Origin: Sulfitobacter sp. HNIBRBA3233
Lineage (GTDB): Bacteria > Pseudomonadota > Alphaproteobacteria > Rhodobacterales > Rhodobacteraceae
DNA: 64,000 nucleotides
Reading direction: 5' to 3'
Assembly: GCF_040149665.1 (NCBI RefSeq)
Contig: NZ_JBEFLP010000004.1
Location: 1-64,000, forward strand
Positions 18,878 to 27,087 of the stretch are shown here, in pieces. How positions within the stretch are numbered: the first letter of the stretch is position 1; every line of letters begins with the position of its first letter. The notes under the pieces were generated by a model that worked only from the letters and a program-made list of their open reading frames with translations, was not told where the DNA came from and did not search any database. The position numbers and the translations under genes are program-made.

Positions 18878-18925
18878 TTGATACCCTCCAGTTGGTATGG
18901 TTGCGGTCCGGTTCCGGACCTTTTG

Positions 18926-19768
18926 TTATCTCTGTGACGGGTGCCAGAAGGTCACCCATTTCTCGATCATGACCATAAGGCCATAGAATGCGCTTCCGGC
19001 GATTGCTGCCACAACAATCTCTGCCCAGACCATGTCGAGCGCAAGCTGACCAAAGCTGGTCGAGATGCGAAAGCCCATGCCCACGGTGGGCGAGCCGAAA
19101 AATTCAGCAACGATCGCACCGATCAGCGCAAGAGTGGTGCCGATCTTCAGGCCGTTGAAGACAAAGGGCATCGCAGACGGCAACCGCAGCTTGAACAGTG
19201 TCGCCCAATAGCCGGCTGCATAGGTTCGCATCAGATCGCGCTGCATCGCGTTGGTATCCTTCAGCCCCGCAACGGCGTTGACGAGAATCGGAAAGAACAC
19301 CATCACGCCGACAACCGCCGCCTTGGATTCCCAGTCACTGCCCAGCCATTTGACGAATATCGGGGCCGTGCCCACAATCGGAAGCGCCGCCATGAAGCTC
19401 CCCACAGGCAGGATCCCGCGGGTCAGGAAATCCGACCTGTCCGCGATGATCGCCACGACAAAGGCCGCCGCTGCCCCCAGAAGATAGCCCACCAGCGCGC
19501 CCTTCAGGATCGTCTGGCGGAAATCGGCCCAAAGCGTCGCACCGGAAACCCCCAGCCGCTCGATCACATCCGAAGGCGCGGGCAGGATCACCGGATTGAT
19601 CTCGAACCCACGCACCATCAGTTCCCAGACGATCACGATCGTCAGCCCGAAGATCGCGGGGATCAGTATCTTGATGGCAATCGCGTCCGACGATGCGCCG
19701 TTGGCCAGACGCACGTTCATCCACCAGCCGAGTATCCAGACCGCACAGGCTACCGCTGCCAAAGTCAT
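18926..19768 (-). CDS. ABC transporter permease (BPD family)
   Basis: A 280-residue inner-membrane permease of the SsuC/TauC/ThiX type, with about six helices. The coupling motif region GLKDTNAMQRDLMRTYAAGYWATLFKLRLPSAMPFVF carries the EAA-like loop that contacts the ATPase. Its ATG overlaps the TGA of the upstream permease by 4 bases (19765-19768), so the two are translationally coupled and probably form a heterodimer. It belongs to the pyrimidine-island importer. Confidence 0.88.
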   Translation of the reverse strand: MTLAAVACAVWILGWWMNVRLANGASSDAIAIKILIPAIFGLTIVIVWELMVRGFEINPVILPAPSDVIERLGVSGATLWADFRQTILKGALVGYLLGAAAAFVVAIIADRSDFLTRGILPVGSFMAALPIVGTAPIFVKWLGSDWESKAAVVGVMVFFPILVNAVAGLKDTNAMQRDLMRTYAAGYWATLFKLRLPSAMPFVFNGLKIGTTLALIGAIVAEFFGSPTVGMGFRISTSFGQLALDMVWAEIVVAAIAGSAFYGLMVMIEKWVTFWHPSQR

Positions 19769-20685
19769 GACGCTTGCATCCCCATTCGCTTCAGCGTGAT
19801 ACGTTCGATCATGCCGAACAACCCGACAAGCGCCGCCGCCGTCAGCGCCGCGGCAAACAGTGCCGCCCAGCTGACCAAGGGCTGGCCGTATTGATCGCCA
19901 ACCAGCATCCGCGCCCCGAACCCCGCGCGTGCCCCGGTCGGCAGTTCTGCCACGATGGTCCCCACCAGCGATGCCGAAATCCCGATTTTCAGCGAGGCGA
20001 ACAGGTAGGGCGTGGAAGCGGGCAACCGCAGCTTCCAGAATCCTTGCGATTTCGACGCGTTGTAGGTCCGCAAGAGGTCCAGCTGCATCGCATCGGGGCT
20101 CCGCAAGCCCTTCACCATGCCGACGACCACCGGAAAGAAGGACAGATAGGCCGCAATAAGTGATTTGGGAAACAGCCCCTGTATGCCCATGGACCCCAGA
20201 ACGACGATGATCATCGGCGCAAGCGCAAGGATGGGTATGGTCTGACTGACAATGGCCCAGGGCATCACCGACCGGTCCATCACCCTGCTGTAGACGATCC
20301 CCACCGCCAGCAAGATCCCCAACCCCGTCCCGATGGCAAAGCCCAGCAGCGTCGGCGCCAGCGTCACCCAGCCGTGATAGACCAGACTGCGCTTCGATGT
20401 GATCCGCTTGTCGATGATCGTATCGTACATTTCCACCGCGACCTGCTGCGGCGCGGGCAGCCGGGGCCGGGTCAGGCTGTAGGTATCGGCCACCAGCCCG
20501 GGATTGCGCAGCGCCAGTGTGATCCCGCCAAGGTCCTGTCGCGCTGCCGGGGTGTCGGGCGTGACGACCCTGTCATCGCGCTGCGCCTGATCCGCGACCA
20601 GATGCATGTTCATCGGAATGACGGCCAACAGCCACAAAAGCAGAATGCCCGCCACTATCGTCATGACCGGGATGATCGACCTCAT
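19765..20685 (-). CDS. ABC transporter permease with long N-terminal periplasmic segment
   Basis: A 306-residue inner-membrane permease of the same family as its partner. The EAA-like loop is visible (GLRSPDAMQLDLLRTYNASKSQGFWKLRLPASTPYLF). Oddly, after the first helix (3-25) about 85 mostly polar residues (MNMHLVADQAQRDD onward) precede the next membrane helix; this extension is absent from SsuC-like permeases and may help dock the binding protein. The ATG at 20685 follows GGGGAGG by 8 bases. That ATG overlaps the stop of a 13-codon mini-ORF within a repeated leader element (20716-20764). Confidence 0.87.
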   Translation of the reverse strand: MRSIIPVMTIVAGILLLWLLAVIPMNMHLVADQAQRDDRVVTPDTPAARQDLGGITLALRNPGLVADTYSLTRPRLPAPQQVAVEMYDTIIDKRITSKRSLVYHGWVTLAPTLLGFAIGTGLGILLAVGIVYSRVMDRSVMPWAIVSQTIPILALAPMIIVVLGSMGIQGLFPKSLIAAYLSFFPVVVGMVKGLRSPDAMQLDLLRTYNASKSQGFWKLRLPASTPYLFASLKIGISASLVGTIVAELPTGARAGFGARMLVGDQYGQPLVSWAALFAAALTAAALVGLFGMIERITLKRMGMQAS

Positions 20686-20723
20686 GACCGTTGCCTCCCC
20701 TGCCGGGCGCGGGGCTTCTCCAT
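20682..20723 (-). CDS. Putative 13-residue leader mini-ORF (MEK...), copy A
   Basis: ATG GAG AAG opens a 13-codon frame that encodes a basic peptide, MEKPRARQGRQRS. Its TGA overlaps the permease start codon as ATGA. The bases before the ATG, including GGCAAA, are nearly identical to those before a second MEK mini-ORF at 47857-47916. There is no strong SD of its own; GGCAAA would be a poor one. Translation is not shown, but the shared start sequence and the shared ATGA coupling in two unrelated loci argue against chance. Confidence 0.35.
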   Translation of the reverse strand: MEKPRARQGRQRS

Positions 20724-20764
20724 TTTGCCGGATAAACTCAATTCTGCCGCCTCAACCTGCGGCA
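20716..20764 (-). repeat. Repeated leader element, copy A (hairpin plus conserved block)
   Basis: Read on the minus strand: a hairpin TGCCGC / GCGGCA (20764-20759 and 20750-20745), then TGAGTTTA, a short variable spacer, then GGCAAAATGGAGAA. Copy B at 47909-47960 has the same order with only a few differences in the block. It lies just upstream of an ABC permease gene. Confidence 0.6.
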
Positions 20765-20838
20765 CACCGGCTGCCCGCCCCCTGCGGGAGGGCGGGCGGG
20801 GCGTCGCGGGACGCGCGCGTCGCCCGACATCCCTGCCC

Positions 20839-21624
20839 TCACGCATCGGAGTGCCCCGCCCGCAGACCTTCACGGACCCTGTGCGCGATCTCCAGAAATT
20901 CGGGCGTATCGCGAATATCGAGCGGCCGTTCCTTCGGCAGCGGGCTCTCGATCACATCCGTGATCCGCCCCGGCCTCGGGCTCATCACCACGATCTTGGT
21001 GCTCAGATACACCGCTTCGGGGATCGAATGGGTCACGAAGGCAATCGTTTTCTCCGTGCGCGCCCAGAGCTTCAGCAACTGCTCGTTCAGGTGGTCGCGC
21101 ACGATCTCGTCCAGCGCACCGAAGGGTTCATCCATCAGCAGGATATCCGCGTTGAAGCTCAGTGCCCGCGCGATACTTGCCCGCTGCTGCATCCCGCCCG
21201 ACAGCTGCCACGGGAACTTTCGCTCGAATCCCTCCAGATCCACCAGTTCCAGCACCCGCTGGACGCGCTCGCTCTGCTCGGCCTTCGAGATGCCCATGAT
21301 CTCCAGCGGCAGGCGGATGTTGCCACCGATGGTGCGCCACGGATAAAGGCCCGCGGCCTGAAAAACGTAGCCGTAGGCCCGTGCCTTGCGCGCGGCCTCG
21401 GGGCTGACTCCGTTTACCGTGATCGTCCCGCCCGTCGGCTGCTCCAGATCCGCCATGACCCGCAGAAACGTTGTCTTTCCGCACCCGGATGGCCCGATGA
21501 AGGATACGAAATCCCCCTGCTCGATCTCGAGGTTCACACCTTTGAGCGCATGGACAGGTCCATCGTTCGTCCGGAACGTCAGATCCAGATCGCGGGCGCT
21601 GATCACGCTCTTCTTCTCAGTCAC
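20839..21624 (-). CDS. ABC transporter ATP-binding protein (SsuB/TauB-like)
   Basis: A 261-residue cytosolic ATPase that powers the adjacent permeases. Walker A is GPSGCGKTT, the signature is LSGGMQQR, Walker B is DILLMDEPFGALD, and the switch histidine is in VTHSIPEAV. The C-terminal segment STKIVVMSPRPGRITDVIE is typical of the nitrate/taurine/sulfonate group. It starts 30 bases after the dihydropyrimidinase stop, so the hydA and transporter genes probably share a transcript. A gap of about 150 bases to the next permease holds the repeated leader element. Confidence 0.92.
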   Translation of the reverse strand: MTEKKSVISARDLDLTFRTNDGPVHALKGVNLEIEQGDFVSFIGPSGCGKTTFLRVMADLEQPTGGTITVNGVSPEAARKARAYGYVFQAAGLYPWRTIGGNIRLPLEIMGISKAEQSERVQRVLELVDLEGFERKFPWQLSGGMQQRASIARALSFNADILLMDEPFGALDEIVRDHLNEQLLKLWARTEKTIAFVTHSIPEAVYLSTKIVVMSPRPGRITDVIESPLPKERPLDIRDTPEFLEIAHRVREGLRAGHSDA

Positions 21625-21654
21625 GGCTCGATTCCTTTTATCCCCGAATTTCGA

Positions 21655-23115
21655 TCAGATGCCGGCGGGGATGTTCAGCGGATCACGCTTGATCATCTTG
21701 GGAGAGTTCAGCTCTTTCCACTTGCTCAGCGCGACGTTGGGCGCGGCAAAGGCGGGGCGCGGGATGAACTTGCCCCGGCCCGGCTGCGGCTGGCTGTTCT
21801 GCCCCCACGCCCAGATCACTTCGCCGCGGCTCAGGGTGAACCGGCTCTGCGCCGTCACCTCGAACCCTTCGAAGACGTTGTAATCGAGAACCGAGTGATG
21901 GTTCGCGGGGCTGATGGTCTTGGTGATCTTCGGATCCCAGACCACGATATCCGCATCCGCCCCTTCGACGATCGCCCCCTTGCGCGGATAGATATTGAGA
22001 ATCTTCGCGACATTGGTCGAGGTCGCGGCGACGAATTCGTTCGGCGTCAACCGCCCGGTTTCGACCCCTTCGGTCCAGAGCACGGACAGGCGCTCCTCCA
22101 GCCCGTTCGACCCGTTCGGGATGATCCGGAAATCATCCTTGCCGGCGCGCTTCTGCTCCGTCGAGAAAGCGGCGTGATCGGTTGCAACCACCTGCAACGA
22201 CCCGGCCTGCAAACCGGCCCAGAGGCTGTCCTGATGGTCTTTCGACCGGAATGGCGGCGACATCACGCGCCGCGCGGCATGATCCCAATCCTTGTTGAAA
22301 TACTCGGATTCGTCGAGCGTGAGGAACTGGATCAGCGGCTCACCGTAGACGCGCATTCCCTTCTGGCGCGCGCGCCGGATCGCTTCATGGGTCTGCTCGC
22401 AGGAGACGTGGACGATATAGAGCGGCACGCCCGCGGTATCGGCGATCGTGATCGCGCGGTTCGCAGCCTCGCCTTCCAGTTCGGGCGGGCGCGAAAACGC
22501 GTGGCCTTCGGGGCCGGTGATCCCCTGATCGAAATACTTCTGCTGAAGCTCCGCCACCAGATCGCCGTTCTCGGCGTGGACCATCGGCAGAGCCCCCAAT
22601 TCGGCACAGCGCTTGAAAGAGGCGAACATCTCGTCGTCCTCGATCATCAGCGCGCCCTTGTAGGCCATGAAGTGCTTGAAGGAGTTCACGCCCATCTCGA
22701 CGGCGTCCTTCATTTCGTCAAAGACGTTCTCGTTCCAGCCGGTGATCGCCATGTGATAGCCGACGTCAGAACAGATTTGCGGCGCGCTCTTGCGGTGCCA
22801 TTCGTTGATCGCATTCTTGATGCTGCCGTCGGCGCCCGGCAGACAGAAATCGACGATCATCGTGGTCCCGCCGCAGGCAGCGGCCCATGTGCCGCTCTCG
22901 AATGTTTCGGCGGCAGTGGTGCCCATGAAAGGCATTTCGAGATGCGTATGCGGGTCGATCCCGCCCGGGATCACATAGGCGCCCTCGGCATCGATGTATT
23001 CGTCGCCAGACAGGTCCTCGCCGATGCGGGCGATCTTCTCGCCCTCAATCAGAACGTCCGCTTTCCACGTCCGGTCTGCCGTGACGACCGTGCCGCCCTT
23101 GATGACTTTGCTCAT
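21655..23115 (-). CDS. hydA: Dihydropyrimidinase (D-hydantoinase)
   Basis: A cytosolic zinc amidohydrolase that opens dihydrouracil or dihydrothymine to N-carbamoyl-beta-amino acids, the second step of reductive pyrimidine degradation. The 486 residues fit the family. Metal ligands are visible in GIDPHTHLEMPF, the carboxylated lysine is in FKHFMAYKGAL, further histidines are in MVHAENGD and IVHVSCEQTH, and the aspartate is in VATDHAAF. N-terminal VIKGGTVVTADRTWKADVLIEG is the usual beta-sandwich start. The upstream hydrolase gene hyuC performs the next step, and preA/preT the previous one. Confidence 0.94.
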   Translation of the reverse strand: MSKVIKGGTVVTADRTWKADVLIEGEKIARIGEDLSGDEYIDAEGAYVIPGGIDPHTHLEMPFMGTTAAETFESGTWAAACGGTTMIVDFCLPGADGSIKNAINEWHRKSAPQICSDVGYHMAITGWNENVFDEMKDAVEMGVNSFKHFMAYKGALMIEDDEMFASFKRCAELGALPMVHAENGDLVAELQQKYFDQGITGPEGHAFSRPPELEGEAANRAITIADTAGVPLYIVHVSCEQTHEAIRRARQKGMRVYGEPLIQFLTLDESEYFNKDWDHAARRVMSPPFRSKDHQDSLWAGLQAGSLQVVATDHAAFSTEQKRAGKDDFRIIPNGSNGLEERLSVLWTEGVETGRLTPNEFVAATSTNVAKILNIYPRKGAIVEGADADIVVWDPKITKTISPANHHSVLDYNVFEGFEVTAQSRFTLSRGEVIWAWGQNSQPQPGRGKFIPRPAFAAPNVALSKWKELNSPKMIKRDPLNIPAGI

Positions 23116-23179
23116 GTTATGTCTCCCAGTCGGGCCCTTTGACGGGCTGTCTTACTCTTCTGGCCGCATGCGCTGCGGG

Positions 23180-23200
23180 GGCCGGGGCTGGCCCCCGGCC
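23180..23200 (-). other. GC-rich hairpin between hyuC and hydA
   Basis: GGCCGGGG (23180-23187) pairs perfectly with CCCCGGCC (23193-23200) around CTGGC. There is no T-run, so it is more likely an mRNA-stability or attenuation hairpin within the operon than a full terminator. Confidence 0.4.
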
Positions 23201-23227
23201 AAAGGCCTGCTGACCGGCGTGCGGTCG

Positions 23228-24478
23228 TCAGCCGACGATCTCTGCCGTCTCCACCACAGCATGCATCAACACATCCGCGCCCGCCATGGCCCATTCCTTG
23301 GTAATCTCTTCCGCTTCGTTGTGGCTCAGCCCGCCCACGCAGGGGCACATCACCATCGCCGTCGGCGCGACACGGTTGATCCAGCAGGCATCGTGGCCCG
23401 CGCCGGAGATGAGGTTCATGTGGCTGTACCCCAGCCGCTCTGCCGCGTTGCGCACGGCCGTTACGCAGCCTTCGTCGAATGCCACCGGCTCAAAACCGCC
23501 AACCTTCTCGAATTCGACCTCAAGCTCCATGTCGTCGGCGATTTTCTGGCCCTCGACCCGCAGGCGCGCTTCCATATCTTCGATCACGCTCAGGTCGGGC
23601 GACCGGAAGTCGACAGTGAAAACGGCCTTGCCGGGGATCACGTTGCGCGAATTCGGAAAGACCTCGATATGGCCCGCCGCCCCGACGGCGTGGGGTTCGT
23701 GCGACCACGCGATCTCCTCCACCTTTTCGAGGATACGCGCCATGCCAAGGCCCGCGTTGCGGCGCATCGGCATGGGGGTCGACCCTGTATGCGCGTCCTT
23801 GCCCGTTACGGTGACCTGCGTCCATGACAGACCCTGACCGTGGGTGACCACGCCGATATCCTTGCCCTCGGTCTCCAGAATGGGGCCCTGCTCGATATGC
23901 AGCTCGAAGAACGCGTGCATCTTGCGCGCGCCGACTTCTTCCTCGCCCTGCCAGCCGATCCGCTTGAGCTCATCCCCGAAGGTCTTGCCCGCCGCATCGG
24001 TCTTGGCATAGGCCCAGTCCTGCGTGTGGATGCCTGCAAAAACACCCGACGACAGCATCGCAGGTGCAAATCGCGTGCCCTCTTCGTTGGTGAAATTCGT
24101 CACCACGATAGGATGCTTTGTCCTGATGTTCAGATCATTGAGCGTGCGCAATATCTCGAGCCCGCCAAGAACCCCCAGAATACCGTCGTATTTGCCGCCC
24201 GTGGGCTGCGTATCCAGATGCGATCCGACGTAGACCGGCAAGGCATCCGGGTCGGTGCCGTCGCGCTGCGCGAACATATTGCCCATCTGGTCCAGACCCA
24301 TGGTGCACCCTGCGTCCTCACACCATTTCTGGAACAGCGCACGGCCTTCGGCGTCTTCATCCGTGAGGGTCTGGCGGTTGTTTCCACCGGCCACGCCGGG
24401 GCCGATCTTGGCCATCTCCATCAAGCTGTCCCACAAACGGTCTGGGTTGATCTTGAGGTTTTCTCCGGGCGCTGGCAT
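23228..24478 (-). CDS. Zn-dependent N-carbamoyl-beta-alanine / N-carbamoyl amino acid amidohydrolase
   Basis: An M20-type amidase (HyuC/AmaB/PydC group) that hydrolyses N-carbamoyl-beta-alanine or N-carbamoyl-beta-aminoisobutyrate to the beta-amino acid, CO2 and ammonia. This is the third and last step of the pathway encoded here. The 416-residue protein has metal ligands in GSHLDTQPTGGKYDGILGV and EEGTRFAP, HIEQGP in the dimerisation/substrate region, and the late motif GAGHDACWINRVAPTAM. Its start lies 170 bases from the divergent RutR-like regulator gene, with a palindromic operator between them. Confidence 0.92.
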   Translation of the reverse strand: MPAPGENLKINPDRLWDSLMEMAKIGPGVAGGNNRQTLTDEDAEGRALFQKWCEDAGCTMGLDQMGNMFAQRDGTDPDALPVYVGSHLDTQPTGGKYDGILGVLGGLEILRTLNDLNIRTKHPIVVTNFTNEEGTRFAPAMLSSGVFAGIHTQDWAYAKTDAAGKTFGDELKRIGWQGEEEVGARKMHAFFELHIEQGPILETEGKDIGVVTHGQGLSWTQVTVTGKDAHTGSTPMPMRRNAGLGMARILEKVEEIAWSHEPHAVGAAGHIEVFPNSRNVIPGKAVFTVDFRSPDLSVIEDMEARLRVEGQKIADDMELEVEFEKVGGFEPVAFDEGCVTAVRNAAERLGYSHMNLISGAGHDACWINRVAPTAMVMCPCVGGLSHNEAEEITKEWAMAGADVLMHAVVETAEIVG

Positions 24479-24526
24479 CGGCTGGCTCCTGTGTTATAGA
24501 TTGATCAGGAAGTGGCGATCAAATTT

Positions 24527-24542
24527 TTACCATTTGGTAAAT
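24527..24542. promoter_or_regulatory. RutR-like operator palindrome, hyuC/rutR divergent promoter
   Basis: TTTACCATTTGGTAAA is a perfect 7+2+7 palindrome, very close to the known E. coli RutR site TTGACCANNTGGTCAA. It sits 49 bases upstream of hyuC and 106 bases upstream of the TetR-family regulator gene. A near copy lies upstream of preT (29256-29271). Confidence 0.75.
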
Positions 24543-24647
24543 CCACGATTGCGACTCCCCCGGTTCCTGTCAAGAACTGCTTCGAAAACTTGTGTCAGCG
24601 GTTCGGCATTCTGCCCAAATTCGCAGCACTCCAGCCAAGTGTCCTCG

Positions 24648-25262
24648 ATGCCCGATCCCAAGACCAAAAAGCCCAGCCGCATCCAGATGCGCAACCGCCG
24701 TCTGATCCTTGATGCCGCGCTGGTGGTCTTTTCGCGCGACGGCTACGGCGGGGCGACGCTCGACGCTATTGCGGCCGGGGCCGGGCTGAGCAAACCGAAT
24801 GTCCTCTATTACTTCGAGGGCAAGACGGAAATCTACGTCACCCTGCTGAGCCAACTTGTCGAAACATGGCTGGATCCGCTGATCGAGCTCGATCCCGAAG
24901 GCGATCCGGTGGAGGAGCTGCTGGATTACGTGCGCCGCAAGCTCGATATGTCCTCAGACATGCCTGCCGAAAGCAAGCTTTTTGCGGGCGAGATCCTGCA
25001 AGGCGCGCCGCAGATCCGGCAGCATCTGGCGAATGATCTCAAACCCCTGTTCGAAGAAAAATGCGCCGCGATCCAGGCGTGGATCGATCAGGGGCGGCTG
25101 GCGCCGGTCGATCCCGCGCATCTGATCTTTTCGATCTGGGCAACGACGCAACACTATGCAGACTTCGACACCCAGATTTCCGTCCTGCTGGACCGCGAGG
25201 ATCCTTTCGACCGTGCCCGCGCACATCTGGAGCAGATGTACCGTAAACTGCTGACGCCCTGA
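24648..25262 (+). CDS. rutR: TetR-family regulator, RutR-like
   Basis: A 204-residue DNA-binding regulator, probably a pyrimidine-responsive repressor of this island. The helix-turn-helix is at about 37-56 (TLDAIAAGAGLSKPNVLYYF, ending in the family's YYF), and the C-terminal ligand domain contains SIWATTQHYADFDTQI, as in RutR, which binds uracil. The ATG at 24648 gives an N-terminus (MPDPKTKKPSRIQMRNR) like that of RutR; no clear SD is seen. It faces hyuC across a shared promoter with a RutR-type palindrome, so autoregulation and control of the degradation genes are likely. Ligand identity is inferred. Confidence 0.83.
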   Translation: MPDPKTKKPSRIQMRNRRLILDAALVVFSRDGYGGATLDAIAAGAGLSKPNVLYYFEGKTEIYVTLLSQLVETWLDPLIELDPEGDPVEELLDYVRRKLDMSSDMPAESKLFAGEILQGAPQIRQHLANDLKPLFEEKCAAIQAWIDQGRLAPVDPAHLIFSIWATTQHYADFDTQISVLLDREDPFDRARAHLEQMYRKLLTP

Positions 25263-25373
25263 TGCCGCGCCAGCCGGTTCCGGCAGCGCTGGCGGGTGTT
25301 AACTCCGCGTTCAATGTTTCTGAATTAGGCTCACGTCAGGTGGCGGGCTCTCTTTTCGAAGGAAGGAAGCACC

Positions 25374-25751
25374 ATGGCATCACTCTATCTTTCCGGCGTC
25401 GCGGCGGTGCCTCTGTCGGCCCCGGCAAGCAGCGGTATGGAAAAGCCCGCGCGCGCAACGGAACTGCCGCCAGCCGAGGCCGTGTCCGGCGCGGCGGCCT
25501 CTTCCGGCAGCAACGGCGATACCGCATCGGGGGATCATGCGGACCGCGGACGGGACCGTTTCCAGCAAGAGGCGGCTGCGCTTTTGCGACGCGGACTTCC
25601 TGTTCCCAGCCGTGCAGCACCTTCATCGGTGATCACAGCACAAGCCCAGCAGGACCCTTTCGAGGGACTAAACCCCTTTGAACCTCTGGCGCTGCCGGAT
25701 CCACTTCCGACAGCGCCGATACTCAAACATTTTTCCGGATCGCAGGGCTGA
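25374..25751 (+). CDS. Small Ala/Pro-rich protein of unknown function
   Basis: A 125-residue, low-complexity protein rich in Ala, Pro, Ser and Gly, with no signal peptide, membrane helix or recognisable domain. AAGGAAG precedes the ATG by 6 bases, which is the main evidence that it is real. A central acidic/basic segment (DHADRGRDRFQQEAAALLRRGL) could form one helix. Its stop codon directly abuts the preA stop on the other strand with no bases between. Nothing links it to pyrimidine metabolism. Confidence 0.5.
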   Translation: MASLYLSGVAAVPLSAPASSGMEKPARATELPPAEAVSGAAASSGSNGDTASGDHADRGRDRFQQEAAALLRRGLPVPSRAAPSSVITAQAQQDPFEGLNPFEPLALPDPLPTAPILKHFSGSQG

Positions 25752-27056
25752 TTACTCCGCCGCGGTTGCGGCGGGATTGTTCGGGTGGGTGGTCCAGTTC
25801 GCATAGTCCGGCTCGACAACCTTGCCGGTGCGGGGATCGGTCTGGCCTGCCGCCATCGGGACCATGGTGATGCAATTCTCGATCGGGCACACCTCGACAC
25901 ACAGGTTGCAGGCCACGCATTCTTCGTCGATCACACTGAAGGTGCGGTCGTCGGACATTGCGATCGCCTGATGCGACGTGTCCTCGCACGCGGCGTAGCA
26001 ACGGCCGCATTTGATGCAATCGTCCTGGCTGATCGACGCTTTGGAGATGTAGTTGAGGTTCAAATACTGCCAGTCGGTTGTGTTCGGCACCGCAGCGCCC
26101 ATGAAATCCTTGATCGAGGTGTGGCCTTTCTCGTCCATCCACTCGCTCAGACCGCTGATCATTTCCTGCACGACCTTGAAGCCATAGGTCATTGCCGCCG
26201 TACAGACCTGCACGTTGCCACAGCCCATGGTGATATATTCCGCCGCATCGCGCCATGTGGTGACACCGCCGATACCGCTGATCGGCATTCCCGCCGTCGC
26301 GGGGGCGCGGGCGATCTCGCTGACCATGCTCAGCGCGATCGGCTTCACAGCCGGACCGCAATAGCCGCCGTGCGTGCCCTTGCCGTCGATGCTGGGATGC
26401 GGGCTCATGGTGTCGAGGTCGACCGAAACGATGGAATTGATCGTGTTGATCAGGCTCACGGCATCCGCCCCGCCGCGTTTGGCCGCTTCGGCAGGTTTGC
26501 GGATATCGGTGATATTCGGCGTGAGCTTCACGATGACCGGCTTCGAGTAGTACTGCTTGCACCAGCGCGTGACCATTTCGATGTATTCCGGCACCTGCCC
26601 GACAGCAGCGCCCATACCGCGCTCGGACATCCCGTGCGGACAGCCGAAGTTCAACTCGATCCCGTCCGCGCCGGTGGCTTCAACCTTGGGAAGGATGGCT
26701 TTCCATTCTTCCTCTTCGCAGGGGACCATGATGGATACGATCATCGCGCGGTCGGGATAGTCTTTCTTGACGCGGGTGATTTCATCGAGGTTGGTTTGCA
26801 GATCGCGGTCGGTGATCAGCTCGATGTTGTTGAGGCCCAGCACCCGCCGGTCCGCCCCGTGGATCACGCCGTAACGCGGACCGTTGACGTTGACCACCGG
26901 CGGGCCTTCGGAGCCGAGCGTTTTCCAAACCACCCCGCCCCAGCCAGCCTCGAACGCGCGGCGCACATTGTATTCCTTGTCCGTTGGCGGCGCCGAGGCC
27001 AGCCAGAACGGATTGGGCGATTTAATCCCCAGAAAGTCAGTTGTCAGATCAGCCAT
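25752..27056 (-). CDS. preA: NAD-dependent dihydropyrimidine dehydrogenase, catalytic subunit PreA
   Basis: Reduces uracil or thymine to the 5,6-dihydro form together with PreT, the first step of reductive pyrimidine breakdown. The 434-residue protein is an FMN TIM barrel (DFLGIKSPNPFWLASAP at the start, NFGCPHGMSERGMGAAVGQ with the catalytic cysteine) followed by two ferredoxin-type 4Fe-4S motifs, CIKCGRC from residue 347 and CVACNLCVEVCP from residue 380. The start MADLTTDFLG at 27056 follows GGGAG; longer in-frame versions add unconserved residues. The DNA glycosylase gene is 31 bases upstream on the same strand. Confidence 0.95.
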   Translation of the reverse strand: MADLTTDFLGIKSPNPFWLASAPPTDKEYNVRRAFEAGWGGVVWKTLGSEGPPVVNVNGPRYGVIHGADRRVLGLNNIELITDRDLQTNLDEITRVKKDYPDRAMIVSIMVPCEEEEWKAILPKVEATGADGIELNFGCPHGMSERGMGAAVGQVPEYIEMVTRWCKQYYSKPVIVKLTPNITDIRKPAEAAKRGGADAVSLINTINSIVSVDLDTMSPHPSIDGKGTHGGYCGPAVKPIALSMVSEIARAPATAGMPISGIGGVTTWRDAAEYITMGCGNVQVCTAAMTYGFKVVQEMISGLSEWMDEKGHTSIKDFMGAAVPNTTDWQYLNLNYISKASISQDDCIKCGRCYAACEDTSHQAIAMSDDRTFSVIDEECVACNLCVEVCPIENCITMVPMAAGQTDPRTGKVVEPDYANWTTHPNNPAATAAE

Positions 27057-27087
27057 GTCAGCTCTCCCTTCGTGAAGCGGTGCGCGT

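Noticed and set aside
20374-23142. A 922-codon open frame antisense to hydA and the ABC genes
   Set aside because: It lies opposite genes with clear families and intact motifs. Long antisense frames are expected from the GC-rich third positions, and the translation resembles no protein.
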